DNA from: JBGSMF01 sp964651475
Lineage (GTDB): Bacteria; Chloroflexota; Anaerolineae; Fen-1058
Reading direction: 5' to 3'
Length of the DNA stretch: 64,000 bases
Assembly (NCBI GenBank): GCA_964651475.1
Contig: CAZYXV010000015.1
Coordinates: forward strand, 1-64,000
A model generated the notes under the pieces. The model saw only the letters and a program-made list of their open reading frames with translations, was not told the origin of the DNA and did no database searches. Both the position numbers and the translations under genes were made by a program. Positions 29,011 to 36,803 of the stretch are shown piece by piece; position 1 is the stretch's first letter; every line of letters starts with the position of its first letter.

Positions 29011-29760
29011 ATGCAATTCACACCAGGGTCGAGCGTGGCACCTTCAGATAAAGCCTCTAGCCGGGGGGAACCCTCTTACGTCTGGCGCGCCGGGCAAGAA
29101 CGCCGCCTGCAACTCGTCAATCGCTACGCGCCGCTGGCGGGACGCAGCGTGCTAGACGTGGGGTGCGGGCTGGGGATGTATACCGCGGCGTTTCGCCGTT
29201 TCACGCCGGCCGTGTTCGGCGTGGAGATTGAATTTGAGCGGGCCGCGCAAGCCTGCAGCCGCGCCGCCGGCGTGGCTGTTTCTCCAGGCGAACGTTTGCC
29301 CTTTGCAGACGATACGTTCAACGTGGTCTTTAGCCACGAAGTGATTGAACACGTCGCCGACGACGTGCTGGCCGCGCGGGAGATGGTGCGCGTGGCACGC
29401 CCTGGCGGGCGGATCGTGGTGTTCTGCCCCAATCGCTGGTGGCCGTTCGAGACGCACGGCCACTATTGGCGCGGGCGCTATCACTTTGGCAATACGCCGT
29501 TGATTAACTATTTGCCCGACGTGTGGCGGAACAGGTTGGCCCCGCATGTGCGGGTTTATACGGGGCGCCGCTTGCGGTCGCTTTTTGCCAGTCTGCCTGT
29601 GCAAGTGGTCGTGCACTTGCGCATCTTTCCCGGCTTTGATAACGTCGCCGCGCGCCATCCCGCATTAGGCCGTTTGGTGCGCGGCGTCACGTATGCCTTA
29701 GAAAACACGCCTCTCCAGGTCTTGGGGCTTTCGCATTTCCTCGTCGTGCAAAAAATGTAA
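29011..29760 (+). CDS. Class I SAM-dependent methyltransferase
   Basis: The 249-residue protein transfers a methyl group from S-adenosylmethionine to an unknown substrate. It shows motif I VLDVGCGLGMYT (about 48-59), an acidic residue after strand 2 (GVEIEFERA) and the motif IV/post region FSHEVIEHVADD. This matches the UbiE/COQ5-like Methyltransf_11 family. No Shine-Dalgarno is visible, and a -10-like TATTAT (28998-29003) ends 7 nt before the ATG, so a leaderless mRNA is plausible. The matching -35 (TTGCCC) lies in the loop of the terminator hairpin. It converges with the adenosyltransferase gene, which makes its cofactor; this may be coincidence. Confidence 0.85.
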   Translation: MQFTPGSSVAPSDKASSRGEPSYVWRAGQERRLQLVNRYAPLAGRSVLDVGCGLGMYTAAFRRFTPAVFGVEIEFERAAQACSRAAGVAVSPGERLPFADDTFNVVFSHEVIEHVADDVLAAREMVRVARPGGRIVVFCPNRWWPFETHGHYWRGRYHFGNTPLINYLPDVWRNRLAPHVRVYTGRRLRSLFASLPVQVVVHLRIFPGFDNVAARHPALGRLVRGVTYALENTPLQVLGLSHFLVVQKM

Positions 29761-29784
29761 GGGGCAGGTTTGGAAACCTGCCCC
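29761..29784. repeat. Palindromic GGGGCAGGTTT repeat between convergent genes
   Basis: A perfect 11-bp stem GGGGCAGGTTT / AAACCTGCCCC has a 2-nt loop and fills nearly the whole 31-bp gap between convergent genes. Short hairpins of this composition recur in Chloroflexota intergenic DNA; it may also act as a terminator for both genes. Confidence 0.65.
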
Positions 29785-29791
29785 TACCCGT

Positions 29792-30979
29792 CTAGCATAC
29801 CTTCAACTTGCCTGTGCGCAGCCTGGCGCGAATTCCTTCGTTGTTCTGCAACTGCGCTTCCAACACCTCGGCCACCTGGGCCTGAATGACGGGCGTGAGG
29901 TCGCCGTGGGCCGGGCGAACCAAAGCGGTTGCCACCAGTGGCTGATCGAGCGGGTGGCCAATTTGCGACAAGATGTAAACGTGCGCTTCTTTCACCGCAT
30001 GAACATTGGCGATGATATCTTGGGCCGCCAGCAGTGCCATCAAGTTGTACACCTTGCCCACGTGGCTGACGGGGTTCTTCCCAGCCGCCGCTTCAAAGCT
30101 GGCCGAGCGGAACGGTGTGATCAATCCATTGACGCGATTGCCGCGTCCCACCTCGCCGTCGTCGCCCATCTCTGCCGAGGAGCCGGTCAACGTCAGGTAA
30201 TAATCGCCCCGCTTGGCCTGGTCAGCTGTGTTCACGTCTACATGCATGCCGTGGCGCGGAGTGATCTCGTCGGCAAATTTTTGAATGGCCGCTTGCGCTG
30301 CGGCCTTTGCTTCCTCATACTCGGCAGCGTCTTTCACGCCAGCGGCTATAAAGGGCAATGCCACCGTCAACGTAATCTGGTCGCCGCGCCGGCAGCCCAT
30401 CACCTTGATGTCTTCGCCCACCGGCAATTGGTTAATGAGCTGATAGTTGATGAACTGGGCCGTTTCGTAGACCGCGTTTTCCAGAGTGCTGAACGGCCAG
30501 TGCGACACGCCAAAACTGGTATCGTTGGCTGTGACCTGTGTGACCATGTCAATCAACTCGCTGGCGCCCCGACCGGCATAGCTGTCAATCACACAATGCG
30601 TGTTGGGATCGAGGTATTTCATTGTTTCGCGGATGTGGGCTTTGGCGGCCTCAATGGCAATCGTGTCCATCGGCACCAACCGGCCGTCATACGCCGGCGT
30701 GCCGCGCCCGGCAATCTGGATGCGGATAGGCTTGATCATCTCGCCGCCGCCAAAGCGGACGCTCACCTCGCCCGCCACCAATTGCACCTTGTCAAAATTG
30801 TGATGCAGCGCGCCGCCCAGGTTCTCTTCGCACCAGCGCGTATACTCGCGGCTGATGCGTTCGGCGATGCCGTCGCATAAACTATCGGGGTGCCCCATGC
30901 CCTTGCGCTCGACAATCTCAACCGGGATGTCTTCGATAAACAAGCCCGTTGCTTCTGAAACAACGATATTCCGATTCAT
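29792..30979 (-). CDS. Methionine adenosyltransferase, archaeal type
   Basis: Makes S-adenosylmethionine from methionine and ATP. The 395-residue sequence belongs to the archaeal family (COG1812), not to the bacterial MetK family: it opens with VERKGMGHPDSLCDGIAE, continues NFDKVQLVAGEVSVRFGGG, and includes GRGNRVNGLITPFR and HVGKVYN, all hallmarks of that family. Length fits (about 400). The leader on the minus strand carries a SAM-I riboswitch (31207-31108) and a terminator (31084-31054), so the gene should be switched off when SAM is high. The start is ATG 30979 with GGAGAA upstream. No other metK is visible in the window. The bacterial riboswitch on an archaeal-type enzyme is unusual. Confidence 0.95.
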   Translation of the reverse strand: MNRNIVVSEATGLFIEDIPVEIVERKGMGHPDSLCDGIAERISREYTRWCEENLGGALHHNFDKVQLVAGEVSVRFGGGEMIKPIRIQIAGRGTPAYDGRLVPMDTIAIEAAKAHIRETMKYLDPNTHCVIDSYAGRGASELIDMVTQVTANDTSFGVSHWPFSTLENAVYETAQFINYQLINQLPVGEDIKVMGCRRGDQITLTVALPFIAAGVKDAAEYEEAKAAAQAAIQKFADEITPRHGMHVDVNTADQAKRGDYYLTLTGSSAEMGDDGEVGRGNRVNGLITPFRSASFEAAAGKNPVSHVGKVYNLMALLAAQDIIANVHAVKEAHVYILSQIGHPLDQPLVATALVRPAHGDLTPVIQAQVAEVLEAQLQNNEGIRARLRTGKLKVC

Positions 30980-31053
30980 TGATTATTCTCCTTGCTTTAA
31001 TTTTTTGCGAGCCGCACATCGCTCGTCGTCGCACGATTAAACAGACAACAGGC

Positions 31054-31084
31054 AAAAAAATGCCCCTCTGGAACGAGGGGCATT
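31054..31084 (-). terminator. Riboswitch expression-platform terminator
   Basis: On the minus strand TGCCCCTC / GAGGGGCA with a 6-nt loop is followed by TTTTTTT. It lies just after the SAM-I aptamer, as the transcription terminator of such riboswitches does. Confidence 0.9.
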
Positions 31085-31107
31085 GCAGATAATCATCCTG
31101 CCGACTG

Positions 31108-31207
31108 CCTCTCATCTTCCAGAATTCTTCTGCCGGAATTGGCACCATGTTTTTCACTGGTTGCCGAGGCTTCGTCGGGCCGGTCCCTCCGCCTCTCTGG
31201 ATAAGAG
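31108..31207 (-). promoter_or_regulatory. SAM-I (S-box) riboswitch
   Basis: Read on the minus strand, the sequence shows the S-box core: P1 CTCTTATC / GATGAGAG closing the aptamer, AGAGAGGCGGAGGGACCGGC and GATGAAGCC-like GACGAAGCCTCGGCAACC, then GGTGCCAATTCC and the GGCAG..GAAGATGAGAG end. Binding of SAM is expected to stabilise P1 and let the downstream terminator form, lowering adenosyltransferase expression. The kink-turn and pseudoknot partners look intact. Confidence 0.95.
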
Positions 31208-31291
31208 TGTCGCGCTCTGTACTTTGCGTCACATTCCCCTAGGGAACGCGGGCAAAGAACAGATCAAACTATATTTAATTGTGCGGGCGGC

Positions 31292-31320
31292 ATCATACCA
31301 TAGAGGAAATGTTTTGTCAA
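31292..31320 (-). promoter_or_regulatory. Promoter of the riboswitch-adenosyltransferase transcript
   Basis: TTGACA (31315-31320) and TATGAT (31292-31297) on the minus strand are spaced exactly 17 bp. The leader would be about 305 nt to ATG 30979 and contains the riboswitch. Confidence 0.85.
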
Positions 31321-31322
31321 AC

Positions 31323-31351
31323 TTGCCAAGTCATATGTTGGATGGTATAAT
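31323..31351 (+). promoter_or_regulatory. Promoter of tRNA-Val, back to back with the adenosyltransferase promoter
   Basis: TTGCCA (31323-31328) and TATAAT (31346-31351) are spaced 17 bp, and the -10 ends 10 bp before the tRNA. Its -35 starts 3 bp from the -35 of the minus-strand promoter, so the two may share regulation. Confidence 0.85.
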
Positions 31352-31361
31352 GTGGCGCGTC

Positions 31362-31435
31362 GGGCGCGTAGCTCAGCTGGTCAGAGCACACGGTTCACAT
31401 CCGTGGGGTCGTAGGTTCAAGTCCTATCGCGCCCA
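31362..31435 (+). tRNA. tRNA-Val (anticodon CAC)
   Basis: A 74-nt class I tRNA with acceptor stem GGGCGCG / CGCGCCC, anticodon stem-loop CACGG-TTCACAT-CCGTG with anticodon CAC, T-loop GTTCAAGTC and discriminator A. CAC reads GUG valine codons. A tyrosine recombinase gene begins 195 bp further on, so this tRNA may be the attachment site of an integrated element. Confidence 0.95.
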
Positions 31436-31453
31436 TTAAAAAGCCGCCTTAGA

Positions 31454-31538
31454 GCGCACGGCTAACCCAAAATGGCAGCCGTGCGCGCTTACTCAGCGGC
31501 TTTGGGTCTATCCTCAGACTCTGTAAGAGCGCACGGCT
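31454..31538. repeat. Three 10-bp GCGCACGGCT repeats between tRNA-Val and the recombinase
   Basis: GCGCACGGCT occurs at 31454-31463 and 31529-31538, and inverted as AGCCGTGCGC at 31477-31486, so the first two form a hairpin with a 13-nt loop. The position beside an integrase suggests arm-type or excisionase sites. Confidence 0.5.
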
Positions 31539-31575
31539 TCTCCGCTCTGAGAATAAAAAAACGCCTGTTGGGTGA

Positions 31576-31609
31576 TTACTCGGAACTAACCGGCGTTTAC
31601 TCGGAACTA
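31576..31609. repeat. Two 13-bp direct repeats in front of the recombinase gene
   Basis: TTACTCGGAACTA occurs at 31576-31588 and 31597-31609, 21 bp apart (two helical turns) and ending 20 bp before the ATG. This is the expected shape of a self-regulatory or recombinase binding site. Confidence 0.55.
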
Positions 31610-31629
31610 GATTTCAGAGGGGAGAGCGC

Positions 31630-32592
31630 ATGGCTAGCAATCTTACTTTATCTCAAGCAATTGAAGGTCTCTTGTTCTACAAGACCGCCACCGGCAAAAG
31701 TCCACATACTATTGCCGATTATCGTGTGTCGCTCAACAAGCTCTTGCACTACTTTGACCATAATCCCCCGTTCGCCTCCATCACCCGCGAACAACTTGTG
31801 GCTTTCTTTGCCTGGCTTCAAGATGATTACATCAGTACAACCAGTGGCATAGCTTCGCGTAAGCCGTTGCGTCTGTCACCCAAGACAATCAAAAACATCC
31901 ACACAGCCCTATCGGCATTATGGACTTGGGGAGTAAACGAAGGATACCTTGAGAAAAACTTGGTTCGCACGATTGCGCCGCCGCGGGTGGTAGCGCCTGT
32001 AATTGAAACCTTTACTCAAGATGAAGTCAAGGCAATGCTCAAAGCGTGCGACAGAGATAATGCGAATTGCCATCGCCGCACGGCTGACCGCGACCATGCC
32101 ATTATCTTGACGCTGCTGGATGCCGGCATCCGCGCTTCTGAATTGTGCGATATGAAAATTGGCAATATCAACCTGGCAACGGGGAGTATCAAAGTCAAAG
32201 GGAAAGGCGGAAAGGAACGCATTGTACGTGTAGGGCGGCGAACGGCCCAGGTGTTGTGGAAATATCTTGCGCCCCGGCTTGAAAAGGCGCGCCCGACCGA
32301 TCTAGTGTTTGTGGTAGGCAAATGTGGTGAAATGCGCCCGATGACTCGCCATGTGCTGCGCACGCTGCTGATGCGGATTGGCGAACGGGCTGGTGTGAGC
32401 AACGTGCATCCCCACAAATTTCGTCATACCTTTGCGATCAATTATCTCCGCAATGGGGGTGATGTCTTTACTTTGCAGGAACTGCTCGGACATTCAGACT
32501 TGGAAATGGTCAAACGGTACGCCCGAGTTGCCCAGATTGATTGCGCCAATGCGCATCAGCAGGCCAGCCCGGTGGATAACTGGCGGCTGTAG
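31630..32592 (+). CDS. Tyrosine recombinase / integrase (XerC/D-like)
   Basis: The 320-residue enzyme cuts and rejoins DNA at a specific site. It has a SAM-like core-binding N-terminal domain (about 8-110) and a catalytic domain (about 135-310). The active-site residues are all visible: Arg in DAGIRASEL, Lys in KGKGGKER, HKFR, His in LLGHSDLE, and the nucleophile Tyr in VKRYARV. GGGGAGAG lies 3-4 nt before the ATG. Its place 195 bp after tRNA-Val, with direct and inverted repeats between, fits an integrase of a genomic island rather than the chromosome-dimer XerC/D. No excisionase gene was found. Confidence 0.92.
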   Translation: MASNLTLSQAIEGLLFYKTATGKSPHTIADYRVSLNKLLHYFDHNPPFASITREQLVAFFAWLQDDYISTTSGIASRKPLRLSPKTIKNIHTALSALWTWGVNEGYLEKNLVRTIAPPRVVAPVIETFTQDEVKAMLKACDRDNANCHRRTADRDHAIILTLLDAGIRASELCDMKIGNINLATGSIKVKGKGGKERIVRVGRRTAQVLWKYLAPRLEKARPTDLVFVVGKCGEMRPMTRHVLRTLLMRIGERAGVSNVHPHKFRHTFAINYLRNGGDVFTLQELLGHSDLEMVKRYARVAQIDCANAHQQASPVDNWRL

Positions 32593-32672
32593 GACACTAG
32601 CTGCTCGGCCCCCATTTGTGATTTACCGCTTGAACGGGTACAATATCAACTGAACAAAGCGGAGAGACCAGA

Positions 32673-32960
32673 ATGACCACCCTATCACCCGATACCAGTC
32701 CCGAAGCCGAGCGCGTGCAGATTGAACTCTTGCGCCAGGCGCCCACCTGGCGCAAGCTGCACTTGTTGGCGCAAATGAACAGCGCCCTGCGAACGCTGGC
32801 CCTCAGCGGCCTGCGCGAGCGTTACCCACAGGCCGCGCCGGAAGAGTTGCGCCGCCGCCTGGCCGATTTGTGGCTGGGACCGGAACTGGCCGCGTGTGTC
32901 TATGGTCCACCACCTTACGACGACGTGCGCCCGCTTGGAAAGGAGAGCACCCATGCCTGA
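32673..32960 (+). CDS. Small partner protein of a nucleotidyltransferase
   Basis: A 95-residue protein of unknown function, largely helical by eye, with the pattern LRERYPQAAPEELRRRLADLWLG near residues 50-75. I know this kind of protein only as a frequent genomic neighbour of AbiEii-type nucleotidyltransferases in Chloroflexota and Cyanobacteria, where it is usually called hypothetical. It overlaps the next gene by 8 bp, so the two are coupled in translation, like a toxin-antitoxin pair. GGAGAG precedes the ATG. An antitoxin role is inferred from the arrangement only. Confidence 0.7.
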   Translation: MTTLSPDTSPEAERVQIELLRQAPTWRKLHLLAQMNSALRTLALSGLRERYPQAAPEELRRRLADLWLGPELAACVYGPPPYDDVRPLGKESTHA

Positions 32961-33540
32961 CGAACCCATTGCAGTGACCTTGCTGGTGGTGGATGCGTTG
33001 GATTCTTTAGGTGTGCCTTACCTGATTGGCGGCTCACTGGCGAGCGCCGTGCATGGCGTGCTGCGGACCACAATGGATACCGACATTGTGGCCGAGCTGC
33101 GCCCGGAGGATGCCGAGCTATTGGCGTGCGCATTGGGCAACGCGTTTTATGCGGATGTTGAAGCGATCCGCAACGCAATTCGCCAGCACGGCAGTTTCAA
33201 CGTCATTCACCTGGAAACCATGTTCAAGGTAGATGTGTTTGTGCGCGGCAGCAAAAAGCGGCCTTTTGACCAGGTGCAATTTGAGCGGCGTGTGCTCCAT
33301 GTGCTGTCTACCGAGCCGGAGCGCACGGCTTACATTGCCAGTGCCGAAGATACCATCCTGGCAAAATTGGAATGGTATCGCCGGGGTGGCCTGGTTTCAG
33401 AGCGGCAATGGCGCGACGTTCAAGGTGTGCTCAAGGTGCAAGCGGGCTGCTTGGACCTGGCTTATCTGCGCCGGTGGGCGGCCCAATTGAATGTGGCTGA
33501 TTTACTGGAACGCGCTTTGCAAGAAGCAGGTGTGTCGTAG
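32953..33540 (+). CDS. AbiEii-like nucleotidyltransferase
   Basis: A 195-residue protein with the pol-beta nucleotidyltransferase pattern: G-G-S (LIGGSLASAVHG) at about 23-34, the metal-binding D-x-D (TMDTDIV) at about 38-44, and a later catalytic Asp (KVDVFV). This matches the nucleotidyl transferase AbiEii/AbiGii family (or DUF6036-like), which includes toxins of type IV toxin-antitoxin systems that modify tRNA with nucleotides. ATG 32953 with AAGGAGAG 7 nt upstream is the right start; an in-frame upstream ATG at 32896 has no site. The upstream 95-residue gene overlaps it. There is no classical AbiEi gene beside it. Confidence 0.8.
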   Translation: MPDEPIAVTLLVVDALDSLGVPYLIGGSLASAVHGVLRTTMDTDIVAELRPEDAELLACALGNAFYADVEAIRNAIRQHGSFNVIHLETMFKVDVFVRGSKKRPFDQVQFERRVLHVLSTEPERTAYIASAEDTILAKLEWYRRGGLVSERQWRDVQGVLKVQAGCLDLAYLRRWAAQLNVADLLERALQEAGVS

Positions 33541-33541
33541 G

Positions 33542-33585
33542 GTCATTGCAAGGAGGCCCGCGAAGCGGACCGACGAAGCAGTCTC
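33542..33585. repeat. Dispersed repeat of the TCATTGC-AGGAGG...GACGAAGCA type
   Basis: The stretch GTCATTGCAAGGAGG..CCGACGAAGCAGTCTC resembles a known widespread intergenic repeat, here as a single half rather than a full palindrome. It fills most of the 112-bp gap between the convergent nucleotidyltransferase gene and hsdR. Confidence 0.5.
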
Positions 33586-33652
33586 TTTCTCGCGAGCAGG
33601 AGAGTGCTTCGCGTTCTGCGAACGCTCGCTGACCAGCGCCGAAACGACCTGT

Positions 33653-36600
33653 TTACCCTGCCCAATCCGCGCACAATAGCTCTGCCTGTGCCAGCACGGT
33701 GAGTGTGGCCTTTTCCTGCTTGTCGGGTGGATAGCCATACTTGCGCAGTACACGCTTGACCAGGGTGCGCAACTTGGCGCGGACGCTTTCCTTCACTGTC
33801 CAATCAATGCTCACGTTGCGGCGTACCATCTCAACCAACTCACGGGCAATCGTCCGCAGCGTCTCGTCGCCCAGCACTTGCACGGCGCTGTCGTTCACTT
33901 CCAGCGCATCGTAGAAGGCTAGTTCTTCATCGCTCAGGTTTAGATCTTCGCCGCGCCGATGGGCAGCGCGCATGGCTTTGGCCAGCTCGATCAACTCGGT
34001 GATAACTTGGGCGGCTTCGATGGAGCGGTTCTGATATTGCCGGATAGTGCGTTCGAGCATTTCAGCAAACGAGCGCGCTTGCACCAGGTTCTTTCTTGAT
34101 TGCGTTTTGATCTCGTCATTGATAAGCTTGCGCAGCAGTTCCAGCGCCAGGTTGCGATGCGGCAGACGGCCAATCTCGGCCAGGAATTCATCCGAGAAAA
34201 TGGAAATATCCGGCGTTTTCAGTCCTGCCGCGGCAAAGATATCTATCACCTGGTCAGAAGCAACCGCGCGCGAGACGATTTGTTGGATAGCCGTGTCCAG
34301 GTCTTCTGCGGTCCTGCCATCCTCGGTGGTGGCTTTGGCAAAGCCTGCCCGCACGGCCTGGAAAAAGCCAACCTCGTCCCGAATTGCCAACGCGCGCTCA
34401 TGCGGCACAGCCAGCGCGAACGCTTGCGAGACCTCGGCCACGGCTTGCACGTAGCGTGTTTTGCCGTCGGGCAAGGCCAGAATGTGCTCCATGCCGGCCG
34501 CAATCACGGCCAGGCGTTCTTGTGGCGTGCCACTGATGAATTTGGTATAGTCGAACCCGTGATACATGGCAGCGGCGACTTCGTACTTTTCCATCAAGAC
34601 CGCTACAGCTTCTTCTTGCGGGATGCCGGTTTCGCCGCGGTCGCCTTCGGTGTAGTCGGCCAATGCCTGTTTGAGTTGATCGGCCAGGCCGAGATAGTCT
34701 ACCACTAACCCACCGGGCTTGTCACGGAATACACGATTGACGCGGGCGATGGCCTGCATCAGATTGTGGCCGCGCATAGGTTTGTCGAGGTACATTGTGT
34801 GCAGGCAAGGTACATCAAAGCCCGTCAACCACATATCGCGCACGATGACGAGCTTCATTGGATCAGCGGCATCTTTGAAGCGCCGGGCAATGGCTTCGCG
34901 CCTGGGCTTGTTGCGCACGTGCGGCTGCCAATCGAGCGGATCAGAAGCCGAGCCTGTCATCACAACTTTGAGGAAACCCTCACCGTCATCGTCGTGATGC
35001 CACTCGGGGCGCAGCTTGATAATCTCGTCATACAGCGCCACGCAGATGCGGCGGCTCATGCAGACAATCATCCCTTTGCCATCCATTGCCGATAGCCGCC
35101 GCTCGAAATGCTCTACAATATCTTGGGCAACCAACGCAATGCGCCTTTCAGCGCCAACCATTGCCTCTAGCCGTGCCCACTTGCTCTTGAGTTGCTCTTT
35201 GACAGTTAGCTCTTCGCCTTCAGTGACCTCTTCAAAATCAGGGTCAATCTTGGGGCGCTCTTCGGGTTTCAATTCCAGTTTAGCCAAGCGACCTTCATAG
35301 TAAATGCGAACAGTCGCTCCATCTTCTACGGCGCGCTGGATGTCATAAATGTCAATATAATCACCAAAGACCGCTAGTGTATTTCTATCGGTAGCCTCAA
35401 CCGGCGTGCCAGTGTAACCGATGTAAGTAGCGTTGGGCAGGCCATCACGCAGGTACTTGGCAAAGCCATAAGCCAGATAAGCCGCATCTTCAGATTTGGA
35501 TTTGACCACGTGCGCTTTGAAACCATAGTGGCTGCGGTGCGCCTCGTCGGCCATAAAGATAATATTGCGGCGCTCTGATAGTAACGGGAATGTATCTTGC
35601 CTGCCTTCGGGTAGGAATTTCTGAACAGTTGTGAAAATCACCCCGCCCGAAGCCACGTGTAGCAGCTCGCGCAATTGCTCGCGGCTTTCAGCTTGAACGG
35701 GCGTCTGCCGGAGCAAATCCTGGCAGGCGGCAAAGGTGCCAAAGAGTTGATCGTCCAGGTCGTTGCGGTCGGTGAGGATGACGAGGGTGGGGTTTTCCAT
35801 CGCCTTGTGGCGAATGACTTTGCCGGCATAAAAGGCCATCGTCAGGCTCTTGCCGCTGCCCTGAGTGTGCCATATTACGCCGGCGCGCCGGTCGCCATCA
35901 ACTGCTGAAGCCTGCACTGTACATTGCACAGCTTTGTTCACCGCGTGGAACTGGTGATAGCCCGCCATCTTTTTGACGATGGTTGAGCCATCCACGTTAA
36001 AGACGATGAAATTCCGGATCAGGTCGAGCAAGCGTCCATGCTCAAAAACGCCCTTGACCAAGACCTCAAGCTCAGGCGTGCCTTTGGGCGCGACTACATC
36101 ACCTTCAATCGTGCGCCAGGGCAGAAACCACTCCCAGCTTGAGATGAGTGTGCCGGCGCGCGCTTGCAGCCCATCCGAGATGACCAGAATTTCGTTGTAA
36201 GGGAACAGGCTAGAAATGTCGTGCTTGTAGGTTTGCAGTTGGTTAAAGGCGGCCTTGAGGGTAGCGTTTTCGTCGGCGGGGTTTTTGAGTTCAATCACAC
36301 CGAGGGGCAAGCCGTTGATAAAGATGACCACATCGGGGCGGCGATTGTGTTGCCCCTCAATTACGGTGAATTGATTGACCGCCAGCCAGTCGTTGTTGCC
36401 GGGTTCATCGAAATCTATCAGCCATACCTTGTCGCCGGCAATCGTGCCATCGGGGCGGCGATATTCCACATCCACGCCGTCGGTCAGCAGCTTGTGAAAG
36501 CGACGGTTATTCTCAAATAGGATAGGTGTTTCAGGATGGGTGATTTTGCGAAGCGATTCTTCGAGTGCATCACGCGGGATGTTGGGATTGATCCGCTCAA

Positions 36601-36763
36601 CGGCAGAGCGCAGACGATCCAACAATACTACGTCGGCATAACTGGCGCGCTCGGCGGTGGGTTCGCCTGACGCGACGTCAGGGCCAAAAAGGACAGCATA
36701 GCCTAACTGGCGGAACCAATCGAGCGTAGCTTCTTCGACGACGGATTCAGTAAAGGCGGGCAT
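33653..36763 (-). CDS. hsdR: Type I restriction enzyme, endonuclease/translocase subunit HsdR
   Basis: The motor and nuclease subunit of a type I restriction system; it pulls DNA through the complex with ATP and cuts it far from the recognition site. The 1036 residues have an N-terminal nuclease domain with PD...E-x-K (RPDVVIFINGLPLGVIELK, about 135-155), then SF2 helicase motifs: Walker A in TQGSGKSLTM (about 296), DEAH in MADEAHRSHYG (about 400) and motif III/VI regions, and a helical C-terminus. Length fits the family (about 1000-1050). GAGAGG lies just before ATG 36763. It is the last gene of the operon, after the HEAT-like gene. Confidence 0.95.
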   Translation of the reverse strand: MPAFTESVVEEATLDWFRQLGYAVLFGPDVASGEPTAERASYADVVLLDRLRSAVERINPNIPRDALEESLRKITHPETPILFENNRRFHKLLTDGVDVEYRRPDGTIAGDKVWLIDFDEPGNNDWLAVNQFTVIEGQHNRRPDVVIFINGLPLGVIELKNPADENATLKAAFNQLQTYKHDISSLFPYNEILVISDGLQARAGTLISSWEWFLPWRTIEGDVVAPKGTPELEVLVKGVFEHGRLLDLIRNFIVFNVDGSTIVKKMAGYHQFHAVNKAVQCTVQASAVDGDRRAGVIWHTQGSGKSLTMAFYAGKVIRHKAMENPTLVILTDRNDLDDQLFGTFAACQDLLRQTPVQAESREQLRELLHVASGGVIFTTVQKFLPEGRQDTFPLLSERRNIIFMADEAHRSHYGFKAHVVKSKSEDAAYLAYGFAKYLRDGLPNATYIGYTGTPVEATDRNTLAVFGDYIDIYDIQRAVEDGATVRIYYEGRLAKLELKPEERPKIDPDFEEVTEGEELTVKEQLKSKWARLEAMVGAERRIALVAQDIVEHFERRLSAMDGKGMIVCMSRRICVALYDEIIKLRPEWHHDDDGEGFLKVVMTGSASDPLDWQPHVRNKPRREAIARRFKDAADPMKLVIVRDMWLTGFDVPCLHTMYLDKPMRGHNLMQAIARVNRVFRDKPGGLVVDYLGLADQLKQALADYTEGDRGETGIPQEEAVAVLMEKYEVAAAMYHGFDYTKFISGTPQERLAVIAAGMEHILALPDGKTRYVQAVAEVSQAFALAVPHERALAIRDEVGFFQAVRAGFAKATTEDGRTAEDLDTAIQQIVSRAVASDQVIDIFAAAGLKTPDISIFSDEFLAEIGRLPHRNLALELLRKLINDEIKTQSRKNLVQARSFAEMLERTIRQYQNRSIEAAQVITELIELAKAMRAAHRRGEDLNLSDEELAFYDALEVNDSAVQVLGDETLRTIARELVEMVRRNVSIDWTVKESVRAKLRTLVKRVLRKYGYPPDKQEKATLTVLAQAELLCADWAG

Positions 36764-36803
36764 GATAACCTCTCAACAATACAGGCGAGCCGGCGGCTCG
36801 TCT

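Noticed and set aside
30918..31232. Minus-strand frame of 104 codons
   Set aside because: It covers the riboswitch and terminator and has no protein-like features.
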